The notes under the pieces were generated by a model, which made no database searches, was not told the origin of the DNA, and was given only the letters and a program-made list of their open reading frames with translations. DNA of 64,000 nt from Bacillus sp. NP157 (GTDB taxonomy: Bacteria; Pseudomonadota; Gammaproteobacteria; Xanthomonadales; Rhodanobacteraceae): assembly GCA_018889975.1 (NCBI GenBank), contig CP076546.1:4026001-4090000 (forward strand), written 5' to 3'. The translations under genes and the position numbers were made by a program. Below, piece by piece: positions 9,024-17,300 of this stretch. Position 1 is the stretch's first letter, and the number at the start of each line of letters is the position of its first letter.

Positions 9024-9677
9024 CTACCCCGCGGGCGGTGTGGGATTGTTGGTCGCCCACTGGGCCGCGAACGCGCGCTGGTACGCAGGCCTTGCTTCGG
9101 CGCGGGCCACATAGGCCGCGAGCGTCGGAAACTCGTTGAGCATGCCGGACGGCTTCAGCCGCATGAGTACCGACGCCATCACGAGGTCGCCTGCGCTGAA
9201 CTCGCCTTCCAGCCACTCGGTATCACCCATGTGCCGGGCAAGCTGGGCGATGCGCTGGCGGATGCGTTCCTGGACCAGCGGCATGCGCTCCGCGGCCCAG
9301 GGCTTGTCGCCCTCCGAGAAGCGGCAGGTGACGAGGTCGAGGATCGGCGGCTCGACCGAGTTCAGGGCGGCGAACATCCACATGATCGCGCGGGCGCGAG
9401 CGTTCGGCTCGTCGGGCAACAGCCCGGGATAGCGATCGGCGAGATGGAAGATGATCGCGCCCGACTCGAACAGGGTGAGGTCGTCCTGCTGGAAGGTCGG
9501 AATCTGCCCGAACGGCTGGATGGCGAGGTAGGCCGGCTCCTTCATGGCCTGGAACGACACGCAGCGCACCTCGTAAGGCTGGCCGGTTTCTTCCAGTGCC
9601 CAGCGTACGCGTGTGTCGCGTGCCAGGCCCATGCCGCCGTCGGGCGACCGTTCGAACGCGGTGATCGTGATCGTCAT
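9024..9677 (-). CDS. Glutathione S-transferase family protein
   Basis: A 217-residue cytosolic GST. The N-terminal thioredoxin-like domain (residues 1 to about 85) has the cis-Pro loop (FGQIPTFQ near 57-64) and the glutathione gamma-glutamyl-binding segment LFESGAIIFHLAD (about 69-81). The all-helical C-terminal domain contains WLEGEFSAGDLVMASVL (about 154-170), the conserved N-capping and hydrophobic staple region. The substrate is unknown. Its start overlaps the stop of the upstream secreted protein gene by 4 bases (ATGA), so the two are co-translated, although no functional link is obvious. Confidence 0.9.
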   Translation of the reverse strand: MTITITAFERSPDGGMGLARDTRVRWALEETGQPYEVRCVSFQAMKEPAYLAIQPFGQIPTFQQDDLTLFESGAIIFHLADRYPGLLPDEPNARARAIMWMFAALNSVEPPILDLVTCRFSEGDKPWAAERMPLVQERIRQRIAQLARHMGDTEWLEGEFSAGDLVMASVLMRLKPSGMLNEFPTLAAYVARAEARPAYQRAFAAQWATNNPTPPAG

Positions 9678-10543
9678 GGCGTGCTCCTCGCGGGTGCCTG
9701 GCCATTCTTCACCGCCGGCTGCGGCGCCGCAACCGACGTGGCGGATGCCGGTTCGTCGTCGTCATCCTTGAGGATGTCGCGGGTGCAGCTATAGCCGAGG
9801 GCCAGGTGGGTCACGCCGGCCACCGCCGCGGTCTCGGGATCGTACTGGGCCTTGTCGTCCATCGTGCGTGGCGTGTCGAAATGCGACGGCTTCGCCTCGG
9901 GGGTGCCCCATACCTCGTCAACCGCGAAGCCCTTGCCGCAGCTGCCATAGAGAACGAAGCTGCCGGTCAGGTAGTAGCTGGCGTAGACCTCGTAAGGCGT
10001 GAGCTCCTTTCCATGGCTGGTGACATGGAACACCACCGGATGCTCTCCTTCCCCGTAGATCAGATCCATCGCCACCCGGTAATCGTGCACGGAAGGATCC
10101 GGTGCGAGCTTGGAATAATCCGGACCGGGCGGCGTCGCCTCGCAGGCTTCGATAGGGGTGAGTGACACCACCGTCTGGTAGACGTCGGCGCTGAAATAGC
10201 CGTTCGGCGCGAAGTCGAGCGTGCCGACCGAGCGGACATGGCAGCCCTTCCACTTCCACAGCGACGGGCCGTCCTCGACGTTGGAGTAAAGCTCCACGGA
10301 GTCCATGCCACAGGTTGGTTCGTCGAGGACCAGTTCGACCCAGCCGCGGATATTGTCGTGGATGACAAGCTGGCCGGTCAGGCTGCGCTCCACCGAAGGG
10401 ACGGTGGGCCCGTCGTTACCCGGGAGGGGACAGGCCTGCGGGGGCATTTCCGGTGGGGTCTGCACCGCCGGTGCCTGCGCAAGCGCCGCTTGACCCACGC
10501 CAGCCAGCGCCACTCCCATCACGTGCGCGAGCAGGTAACGCAT
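9674..10543 (-). CDS. Secreted protein of unknown function
   Basis: A 289-residue protein I do not recognise. It has a signal peptide (MRYLLAHVMGVALAGVGQAALAQA), a Pro-rich segment (about 25-45), four or more Cys residues spread through the mature part that could form disulfides, and a low-complexity Asp/Glu then Ala/Pro-rich tail from about residue 255. The start at 10543 is taken rather than an ATG/GTG start 93 bases upstream because the signal peptide begins there and an AGGGA element precedes it. It is the first gene of a two-gene unit with a GST. A role in the periplasm or at the surface is all that can be inferred. Confidence 0.7.
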   Translation of the reverse strand: MRYLLAHVMGVALAGVGQAALAQAPAVQTPPEMPPQACPLPGNDGPTVPSVERSLTGQLVIHDNIRGWVELVLDEPTCGMDSVELYSNVEDGPSLWKWKGCHVRSVGTLDFAPNGYFSADVYQTVVSLTPIEACEATPPGPDYSKLAPDPSVHDYRVAMDLIYGEGEHPVVFHVTSHGKELTPYEVYASYYLTGSFVLYGSCGKGFAVDEVWGTPEAKPSHFDTPRTMDDKAQYDPETAAVAGVTHLALGYSCTRDILKDDDDEPASATSVAAPQPAVKNGQAPARSTP

Positions 10544-10674
10544 GCCGGTGATTCCCTGGTGAGCGCGAAAGCGCGGCGCCATGCTCCCATGTTGACAGGG
10601 GCCAATCCAGGTTTCAGCGCGACGTGCCGACGACATCGCCGGCCGCGCCCTGCGCGCGACCAGCGATCTTGCGA

Positions 10675-10965
10675 TTACTTCGCGTCGGGAACGAGGTTGG
10701 CCAGCTTGCCCTTCTTATCGAACTGACAGGTGAAGTTCTTCTTGCCGTCCATGCCCGCGTCGGCGACGCCGGTGATGGCGTAACCGGAATCGGCGGCCTG
10801 GATCGGCTGCAGCTGGATGTAGTCGTTCTTCACGTCGAACTTCTTCGCCGCGGCGTCGAGGCACTTGGTGGTCAGCTTGCCCGGGTCGGGACGGTCGGAG
10901 GCGAAGGCGCCCGAGGCCACGACGAGGCCGAGCGAAGCGGCCAACAGCAGGGTGGATTTACGCAT
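10675..10965 (-). CDS. Small periplasmic protein of unknown function
   Basis: A 96-residue protein with a clear signal peptide (residues 1-22, ending FAS-D). The mature part of about 74 residues is Lys/Asp-rich with two Cys (residues 35 and 80), which could form one disulfide. No family is recognised. GGAG sits 8 bases before ATG 10965, which decides this start over an in-frame upstream one at 11094. It stands alone between a secreted protein gene and a degenerate AroQ-like gene, all on the minus strand but with gaps above 130 bases, so co-transcription is uncertain. Confidence 0.7.
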   Translation of the reverse strand: MRKSTLLLAASLGLVVASGAFASDRPDPGKLTTKCLDAAAKKFDVKNDYIQLQPIQAADSGYAITGVADAGMDGKKNFTCQFDKKGKLANLVPDAK

Positions 10966-11127
10966 GGGTCTATCTCCGGTACGAGGCACGAGGCCGGGGT
11001 TACTGCCAACCGGAGTCTGCTTTGGCCTGCCTTGCGGGAGGATGAACCGGGGCCGCAGGCGGCCCTTCCGTCGTTCAGGAAGCGTCCGGCCCAACCCCGG
11101 AGCGGCCTGGCGCCGGCCGTGGCCCCT

Positions 11128-11559
11128 TCAGGCCGCCCGCAGGCGCTGCGTGGCGAGGTAGCGCAGGCCGACCGAAAGGGCCATGCCGTACCCGCCGATC
11201 CGGTTGCCGGGCACGGTGATGCTGACCAGTGAGGCGTGCCCTGGCGACACGCGTGCCAGGTCGCCTTCGCGACTGCCGTCATGGATCTCGATCAGCGGGA
11301 TGGACGACGCGTTCAAGGCGTCGCGCAGAAGGGTAGTGCCTGGCTCGTCGATGGCATCCGGATCCATGTCCAGCAGGATCAGGTCGACATCGCGTGGCGT
11401 GGCGAGGCACGCCGCCACGTCGGTCACGTCGCGGCACGGTCGCCACAGCAAGTCCTCGCCCGCCGCCTGGGCCCGATCCCACAACTGCATCATCGGTTCG
11501 CTTGCGACGAAGGCATCGGCGTCAAGGTCGGGAGCGGCGACCACCAGCAGGATCGACAT
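11128..11559 (-). CDS. AroQ-like (type II 3-dehydroquinase fold) protein lacking catalytic residues
   Basis: A 143-residue protein. Its second half reads LLRDALNASSIPLIEIH followed by a segment ending GGYGMALSVGLRYL, which aligns with type II dehydroquinate dehydratases (pattern LRDAL..., PLIEVH, then GYxLALRYL). Length also matches (about 145). The catalytic machinery is largely gone: the N-terminal GPNLNxLG motif is APDLDAD, no catalytic loop Tyr/Arg is found, and the NAGxxTH motif is replaced by an acidic stretch. Only the EIH pair is kept. I infer a pseudoenzyme or binding protein with this fold. It is not expected to serve the shikimate pathway. It is monocistronic, with no functional clue from neighbours. 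Confidence 0.6.
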   Translation of the reverse strand: MSILLVVAAPDLDADAFVASEPMMQLWDRAQAAGEDLLWRPCRDVTDVAACLATPRDVDLILLDMDPDAIDEPGTTLLRDALNASSIPLIEIHDGSREGDLARVSPGHASLVSITVPGNRIGGYGMALSVGLRYLATQRLRAA

Positions 11560-11671
11560 CCGGGTATTCCATGGTTAGGTGCGAGGCAGTATCTGTCGGC
11601 TCGCATAATGTCTGGCTTATGCTTATGGGTCGCGGCGTAAACAGTGCATAAAAAGGGAAGGATGCGGGCAT

Positions 11672-12214
11672 ATGAGGGACGTGACGATTCCACGGTGGCT
11701 GCTGGCGATTATCCTGGTGTTCGTTACCGCGCATGCCATGGCCGCTTCGACGCGCCATGGATTCGCCGACATCAGGGACTTCATCGGTGTCTTTGCCGAA
11801 GAGGGCATGGACTCGCCACGGCTAACGCAGAGACTGACCGAGCGAGGCATGGTTTTCGGTCCGGGCGATGCATATGGCAGGCAGCGCGGCAACGACGTGA
11901 CGTTCGCCGACGGCGCGGTGTTGCGAGACATTCGGTACGTCCCCGATACGAGTTCCCGCGTAGGCATGTTCGACGCCATGCTCGCCGAGACCCAATGCGT
12001 TCCCGCCGGTGAGCTGGTTGCCGCCTATCATCTCAACGAGGTTCCTGCGTTGATTGGAGCGCCTGCGCCATCGAGCCATCCCTCACCCGATCCCATGCCG
12101 ACCGCGAGGCGTTTCGATGGACGCGTCGGCAACGCGCAGATCTCGATCATGTACTTCACGGGTCGCGGCCAACCCGCAAGCCAGGACTGTGTTTCGACGC
12201 TGATCGTGCGGTGA
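11672..12214 (+). CDS. Exported protein of unknown function
   Basis: A 180-residue protein with an N-terminal hydrophobic segment (residues 9-24, ending AMAAS), read as a signal peptide. The mature region has two Cys (about residues 109 and 173) and a Pro/Ser-rich stretch near 132-143. No family is recognised. AAGGA lies 10 bases upstream of ATG 11672. The region upstream to 11559 is AT-richer than the surroundings, with CATAAT-like elements, and probably carries promoters for both this gene and the divergent AroQ-like gene. It ends 7 bases before the convergent MurJ-like gene. Confidence 0.65.
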   Translation: MRDVTIPRWLLAIILVFVTAHAMAASTRHGFADIRDFIGVFAEEGMDSPRLTQRLTERGMVFGPGDAYGRQRGNDVTFADGAVLRDIRYVPDTSSRVGMFDAMLAETQCVPAGELVAAYHLNEVPALIGAPAPSSHPSPDPMPTARRFDGRVGNAQISIMYFTGRGQPASQDCVSTLIVR

Positions 12215-12220
12215 GTCGCG

Positions 12221-13786
12221 TCAGCGACGCAGCCGTCCAAGCAAGGCCTGGCTTTCCTCGATGCGCAGCATGAAGGTCGCGCCGAAGTAGACCACGCCGT
12301 ACACGCCGAGGACGTACACCGCCACGAGGATCGGCCCGAGGTCGGGCCCGAACCATTCCGCCGTGCCGGCGGCGATGGCGGCGACCAGCGCGGCACCCCA
12401 TAGCCTGGCCATCATGGCAAAGGGCACGCCCGTCGTGCCCAGCCGCGCATTCATGCCCCGGCGCAGCAGGTAGAACTCGATCCAGCCGGCGATGCCAGCC
12501 GAGGCGGTGAGGAACGCGGTGCCCCACTTCGGCGCGATGCCGAGGGCGCCCGGTAGCCATAGCGCACCGCCAAGGCCGAGCAGGGCCGTGGCCACCAGGC
12601 GGATCATGGCGAAGCGTAGCGGCGTGCGCGTGTCGCGCAGTGCGTAGTAGGTCGAGGCATACAGGCGGCCGAACGTCGAGGCGAGCAGGCCGACGCCGGA
12701 GCCGGCGAGGATCGCCCAGACGTAGTTGGCATCGGCGCGAGTGAATTTACCCGACTGGTAAAGCGCCGCCACGATGACGTTGCCCAGCACGAAGAACGCC
12801 ATCGCCGAGGGAACCACGAAGAAGGCGATGCGGGCGAGGCCGTTATCCAGGCGCCGGGAGAGTTTCGCTGCGCCTTCGGCATCCAGCTCCTTGCCCGCCA
12901 CGCGCGACAGCTCGGGCAGCTCGGCCGCGGAGATCGCCATGCCGAACAGGCTGATCGGCAGCATGTTGATCGACGAGGCCGTGGTCATCGCCGCCATCGC
13001 ACCCTGGCCGAGCAGGGTCGAAATGGCCTGGTCGACGAAGGCGCTGATCTGCACGACGCCGCGGCCGATCGCGACCGAGGTGAAGCTGCGCGTCACCTGT
13101 CGCACATCATCCGAGCGCCATCCGAGGTTGGGACGCATGGCGGGCGACAGCTTCATCACCGGGCCCAGCTGCACGAGGAACTGCAACAGGCAGCCGAGCA
13201 CCGTGCCCCAGCCGAGGTAGACGATCAGCGAGTCGGCTGGCTGCTGGCGAAACACCAGCAGCGTCGCGATCATCGAGAGGTTCCACACCACCGGCGCCGC
13301 GTAGGAGAGGAAGAAGCGGCCGTGGCTGTTGAGGATGCCCAGGCACCATGCCGACCAGACCAGGATGCCCGTACCGGGAAACAGAATGCGCACGATCAGG
13401 ATCGTCAGCTCGCGTTTCTCGCCCGAGTAGCCGGGGGCGATGAGCCAGAGCAGCCACGGCGTGGCCAGCACGCCGATGGCCACGATGGCCGAGATCACCA
13501 GGGCGAGGGCGGCGGCGATGGCCCCGGCCAGCCGGTCGGCTTCCTCGCGCCTGCCTTCGTGCAGCAGCCGGGCATAGACCGGGATGAACGACGCCGACAG
13601 CACGCCCTCGCCGAACAGGTTCTGCAGGAAGTTGGGCACGCGCAGCGCCGAGCTGAACACGTCCGCCGCGTCGGAAAGACCGAAGAAGTGCGAGAACACC
13701 CGCTGGCGCACGAGGCCCAGGATGCGGCTGCAGAGGATGCCGGCGGCAACCATGGCGGCGTTCCGGCGTCCGGTGGCTGGGGGCAT
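12221..13786 (-). CDS. Divergent MurJ/MviN-family polytopic membrane protein
   Basis: A 521-residue protein with about 14 hydrophobic segments and the MviN/MurJ hallmarks: an N-terminal SRILGLVR, PNFLQNLFGEG near 52-62, and GKFTRADA in the second half. The family flips lipid II across the inner membrane in peptidoglycan synthesis. By eye alignment to E. coli MurJ, R18, R24 and D39 are retained, but R52 becomes Gln, and the ADRLMEFP segment holding D269, R270 and E273 becomes ASSINMLP, so all three are lost. The gene stands alone, without the usual rpsT or ribF neighbours. It may be a secondary paralogue with another substrate, or a distinct MurJ subfamily using other residues. Confidence 0.75.
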   Translation of the reverse strand: MPPATGRRNAAMVAAGILCSRILGLVRQRVFSHFFGLSDAADVFSSALRVPNFLQNLFGEGVLSASFIPVYARLLHEGRREEADRLAGAIAAALALVISAIVAIGVLATPWLLWLIAPGYSGEKRELTILIVRILFPGTGILVWSAWCLGILNSHGRFFLSYAAPVVWNLSMIATLLVFRQQPADSLIVYLGWGTVLGCLLQFLVQLGPVMKLSPAMRPNLGWRSDDVRQVTRSFTSVAIGRGVVQISAFVDQAISTLLGQGAMAAMTTASSINMLPISLFGMAISAAELPELSRVAGKELDAEGAAKLSRRLDNGLARIAFFVVPSAMAFFVLGNVIVAALYQSGKFTRADANYVWAILAGSGVGLLASTFGRLYASTYYALRDTRTPLRFAMIRLVATALLGLGGALWLPGALGIAPKWGTAFLTASAGIAGWIEFYLLRRGMNARLGTTGVPFAMMARLWGAALVAAIAAGTAEWFGPDLGPILVAVYVLGVYGVVYFGATFMLRIEESQALLGRLRR

Positions 13787-13858
13787 CGTCAGTCGCTACG
13801 GTTGGGGATGGAAGAGTTTACCATCCGGGTGGTACCCATCCGGCCTGAGGGGACTGTT

Positions 13859-14164
13859 TTGAAAATCGAGATCGACTTCAGCATCTTCGACTCCCCGACG
13901 ACCGCCTATGGGATGGCCACAGGCACGCTCGACGTGCCCTCGCTTCCGGTGGAGGGGGATCGACTCCAGGTGTCGGGCGCTCGCGGAGCCATTTGCGTCG
14001 ATGGGTTCGATGGTTGTCTCAAGGTCGAGCATCTGGTTGCCATAGAGCGTACAGGGCGCTGCATATTCATGTTGAGTGACGTCGTGACGGAGTCGCGCGC
14101 AGATGCGGAACTGTTGCACCGTCGCCTCGAGGCTGAATCCGACGTGTTCGTCGACGAGTACTGA
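13859..14164 (+). CDS. Small protein of unknown function (probable TTG start)
   Basis: A 101-residue soluble protein starting (M)KIEIDFSIFDS, without signal peptide or membrane segment, with mixed beta-strand character and an acidic C-terminus. I do not recognise it. The start is ambiguous. ATG 13808 would give 118 residues but has no good ribosome-binding site, whereas TTG 13859 has GAGGGG exactly 6 bases upstream, so I prefer TTG. The stop is 6 bases before the racemase ATG at 14171, implying co-transcription. It is divergent from the MurJ-like gene with a shared promoter region of about 70 bases. Confidence 0.55.
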   Translation: MKIEIDFSIFDSPTTAYGMATGTLDVPSLPVEGDRLQVSGARGAICVDGFDGCLKVEHLVAIERTGRCIFMLSDVVTESRADAELLHRRLEAESDVFVDEY

Positions 14165-14170
14165 TCCCCC

Positions 14171-14872
14171 ATGAAGACCATTGGCATTCTTGGCGGCATG
14201 TCCGCCGCATCGACCCAGCTCTATTACAGCGAACTGTGCCGGCTGACCGCCGCGCGCCTCGGCGGCCTGCATTCGCCGGAACTGCTGATCCGCTCCGTGG
14301 ACTTCGCTGCCATCGAAGCGCTCCAGGCCGCCGGCGACTGGACGACGGCGGGCGAACGCCTTCGCCTCGAAGCCCAGGCACTCGAGCGTGGTGGCGCCGG
14401 GCTCCTCGTGCTCGCGACCAACACGATGCACAAGGTGGCGGACCAGATGATGGAAGGCGTGGGCATCCCGCTGGTGCATATCGCGGACGCCACGGCGGCG
14501 CGCATCGCCGCGGCTGGTTTGCGTTCGCCGGGCCTGATCGCGACGGCGTTCACCATGGAGCAGGACTTCTACACGAGCCGGCTTGCACGGGCCGGGCTCG
14601 ACGTCATCGTTCCCGAGGCTGCGGATCGCGCGGAAACGCACCGGATCATCTACGACGAGCTTTGCCGCAACATTACGCTCGACCAGAGCCGCGCGACGTA
14701 CGTCGCGATCGCCGAACGGCTCGTGCAACGCGGTGCGGACTGCATCATCCTCGGCTGCACGGAAGTGGGGATGCTGCTCAACCAGGGGAACGTCACCGTG
14801 CCGGTCTTCGACACGGCGCTGGTCCATTGCGAAGTGGCGCTGGACAGGGCGTTGGCGGTCGACGACCGCTAA
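14171..14872 (+). CDS. Aspartate/glutamate racemase family protein (YgeA/RacX-like)
   Basis: A 233-residue cofactor-independent amino-acid racemase fold with two-fold pseudo-symmetric active site. The second catalytic Cys is clear (LGCTEVGMLL, near residue 197). The first catalytic position, usually Cys in aspartate and glutamate racemases, is Thr here (LATNTMHK, near residue 83). That Thr/Cys pairing is known from E. coli YgeA-type enzymes, so it does not mean loss of function. The first residues KTIGILGGMS are typical. The likely reaction is interconversion or one-way racemisation of acidic amino acids. It is probably co-transcribed with the small protein upstream. Use in the cell wall or in amino-acid scavenging is undecided. 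Confidence 0.85.
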   Translation: MKTIGILGGMSAASTQLYYSELCRLTAARLGGLHSPELLIRSVDFAAIEALQAAGDWTTAGERLRLEAQALERGGAGLLVLATNTMHKVADQMMEGVGIPLVHIADATAARIAAAGLRSPGLIATAFTMEQDFYTSRLARAGLDVIVPEAADRAETHRIIYDELCRNITLDQSRATYVAIAERLVQRGADCIILGCTEVGMLLNQGNVTVPVFDTALVHCEVALDRALAVDDR

Positions 14873-14885
14873 CGCCCCAAGCACG

Positions 14886-17300
14886 CTAGTGGCGCTGCGC
14901 CTTGCCGGCGGCGCGGCTGGCGCCATCGAGTGCATCGGCGATCGCGCCGGCCAGTTCTGTCCGGGTGAACGGCTTGGCGAGGATGCCCACGTCGCGGACC
15001 TCGCGCTCGTTCGCTTCCATGTTGCGCGGATAGCCCGAGGTGAACAGCACGACCAGGCCGGGCTTGATGATCCGGGCCTTCTGCGCGAGCTCCCAGCCGG
15101 CCATGCCCGGCATGACGACGTCCGAGAAGAGCATGTCGACGTCCACGTCCGGCCGTTCGAGCAGTCGCAGCGCACTGAAGCCATCGTGTGCTTCGAGGAC
15201 GCGATAGCCGAGGTCGCGCAGCACCTCGACGACATAGGCGCGGACGTCGTCGTTGTCTTCGGCCACGAGGATGGTGGCATCGCGGCTATCGTGCGTGGTC
15301 GCTTCGGGGCTGGCCTCGTCGGATGGCTCCGCCACCTGCATCGAGCGCGGGAAGAACATGGTGACGGCCGTGCCCTTGCCTTCGGTGGAGTCGAGCAGCA
15401 CGTGGCCTTCGGACTGCCGGACGAACCCATAGACCATCGGCAAGCCGAGCCCGGTGCCGCGGCCCACTTCCTTGGTCGTGAAGAACGGCTCGAAGACCCG
15501 GGCCATCGTCTCGGCGGACATGCCTTCGCCGCTGTCCTTGACCCGCAGCATGACGTACTCGCCGGGCGAGAGCTCCGGGATGCGCTCGACGTCATCGCTG
15601 GAGAGGCGCGTGTTGCTGGTTTCGATGACGAGCCGGCCGCCGCCCGGCATGGCATCACGCGCGTTGACCGCCAGGTTGAGGATCGACGCTTCCAGCTGGG
15701 CTGGATCGACCTCGACGCTCCACAGGCTCGGCGCCGTCACCAGTTCCAGGTGGACGAGCTCGCCAAGCGCGCGCTTCAGCATGTCCTGCATGCCGAACAG
15801 CCGGCGATTACAGTCCAGCGGCTCCGTCTTCAGCGGCTGGCGCCGGGCGAAGGCGAGCAGCCGGTGCGTCAACGCGGCGGCGCTGGCGACGCCTTTCAGC
15901 GCATGGTCCAGCGCTCGCGATGCGCGGTCCGCGGAACCCTGGCTGCCGATCAGCATCTTGGCCAGCTCGGCGCTGCCCGCGATGATCGTCAGGATATTGT
16001 TGAAGTCGTGGGCGATGCCGCCGGTCAACTGGCCGATGGCCTCGATCTTCTGCGACTGGCGCAGCGCATGCTCGGCCTGGCGGCGTGCCGTCGTTTCCAC
16101 CGCCTCCGACACCACGGCGACGATGTCGCCGGAGCGGTCGCGCAGCGGGCGGAACGAGAAGCCGAAGCTGCGCAGTCCGGTCGGAAGGTAGAGCTCCAGC
16201 TCGTGCTTCGAGGATTCTCCCTCGGCCGCACGGGCGATGGCCGCGCGAACGGTGGGCTGTGCCGCGCTGGTGCCGGCGAACCACGGTGAGTCCACCAGCG
16301 CTTCGCCGAGCACGGCCGTCTTCGCGATCAACACGGAGTTCAGCGACGCCGCGTTCGCGTCGAGGATGCGGCCTTCCTTGTCGAGCAGGATCTGCAACTG
16401 GAAGCTGGACTCGAAGATGGCCGCGAGGTGGCTGCGGCTGGTCTCCAGCTCGAGCGTGCGGGCACGCACTTCGCGCTCGAGCGTATCGTTGGACTGCCGC
16501 AGCGAACGTTCGGCGTCCTTCAGGTCGGTGATGTCGCGAGCCAGCAGGTAGTAGCCGGTGACATCGCCGGCGGCGTCCATCTCCGGCACGCAGTCGATCT
16601 GCGCGTAACGATGCTCGCCCTGCCTGGTCGGGAAGGCGGCTTCGATGACGGTACGCGCGCCGGTCGTGACCGACAGGAGTGAATCGGCACTCTCGGCGAA
16701 GGCTTCCTGGCCCAGCACCTCGGCGAGGTGCATGCCGGTCAGTTGCTCCGGGGTGATGCCGAACCAGTGCGTGTGTGCGTCATTGCCGAAGCGGTAGCGG
16801 TGGTCGAGGTCGACATGCGCGATCAACGCGGGCAGCGCGTCCGCGATCAGCAGCAGCCGCTCGCGGCTTTCCTTGAGCTCGCGTTCGGCCCTGGCAAGCT
16901 TCTTTCGTTCTTCGTTTTCGGACAATGCACGATCGATGGCATCCGGCAGTCGCTGCAGTCGCTGCTTGACCACGTAGTCGCGCGCGCCTTGCTTGAGTGC
17001 CGCCACGGCGAGCTCGTCCGAGAGCGTGCCGGAGACGAAGATAAAGGGGACATCCGGCGCGTCGGCACGGGCGATCGCCAGGGCGTCGCTGCCATCGAAA
17101 CCGCGCAGGAGGTGGTCGGAAAGGATGATGTCGTGTTCGTGCGACGACACCGCTGCCTGGAACGCGTCCAGCGTCCAGACGCGGTCCAGCGTGTAGTTCA
17201 TGCGGGCATGGGCCAGCTGAGCTTCGATCAGCTCCGCGTCGAGCGCGCTGTCCTCCAGCAGGAGGATGCGGGTAGCCGCCGCGCGCGCGTCGCTCGTCAT
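14886..17300 (-). CDS. Hybrid sensor histidine kinase (REC-PAS-PAS-HisKA-HATPase-REC)
   Basis: An 804-residue soluble hybrid kinase. Domains in order: N-terminal receiver (about 10-130, phospho-Asp in ILSDHLLRG); PAS (about 150-265); second PAS (about 300-415); a coiled coil; HisKA with the phospho-accepting His in GGIAHDFNN (near 445); HATPase_c with NLAVNARDAM and GTGLGL boxes; C-terminal receiver (about 680-795, acceptor in FSDVVMPG). There are no membrane segments, so it is cytoplasmic. It overlaps the single-domain regulator gene by 4 bases (ATGA) and lies downstream of the bacteriophytochrome. It probably receives phosphoryl groups through its N-terminal receiver and so extends a light-driven relay. 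No output DNA-binding domain is present. Confidence 0.9.
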   Translation of the reverse strand: MTSDARAAATRILLLEDSALDAELIEAQLAHARMNYTLDRVWTLDAFQAAVSSHEHDIILSDHLLRGFDGSDALAIARADAPDVPFIFVSGTLSDELAVAALKQGARDYVVKQRLQRLPDAIDRALSENEERKKLARAERELKESRERLLLIADALPALIAHVDLDHRYRFGNDAHTHWFGITPEQLTGMHLAEVLGQEAFAESADSLLSVTTGARTVIEAAFPTRQGEHRYAQIDCVPEMDAAGDVTGYYLLARDITDLKDAERSLRQSNDTLEREVRARTLELETSRSHLAAIFESSFQLQILLDKEGRILDANAASLNSVLIAKTAVLGEALVDSPWFAGTSAAQPTVRAAIARAAEGESSKHELELYLPTGLRSFGFSFRPLRDRSGDIVAVVSEAVETTARRQAEHALRQSQKIEAIGQLTGGIAHDFNNILTIIAGSAELAKMLIGSQGSADRASRALDHALKGVASAAALTHRLLAFARRQPLKTEPLDCNRRLFGMQDMLKRALGELVHLELVTAPSLWSVEVDPAQLEASILNLAVNARDAMPGGGRLVIETSNTRLSSDDVERIPELSPGEYVMLRVKDSGEGMSAETMARVFEPFFTTKEVGRGTGLGLPMVYGFVRQSEGHVLLDSTEGKGTAVTMFFPRSMQVAEPSDEASPEATTHDSRDATILVAEDNDDVRAYVVEVLRDLGYRVLEAHDGFSALRLLERPDVDVDMLFSDVVMPGMAGWELAQKARIIKPGLVVLFTSGYPRNMEANEREVRDVGILAKPFTRTELAGAIADALDGASRAAGKAQRH

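Noticed and set aside
14171..14872. Racemase read as inactive because its first catalytic Cys is Thr
   Set aside because: Thr/Cys pairs occur in YgeA-type racemases that are active on acidic amino acids, so the substitution alone does not show loss of activity.
13796..15658. Long minus-strand frame of about 620 codons
   Set aside because: It runs antisense through the racemase gene and out of frame through the hybrid kinase; the translation is Arg/Ser/Ala-rich and matches no family. It is a GC-driven shadow.
14583..16289. Plus-strand frame of about 568 codons
   Set aside because: It overlaps the racemase in another frame and the hybrid kinase gene antisense. Composition is typical of a complementary-strand shadow at high GC.
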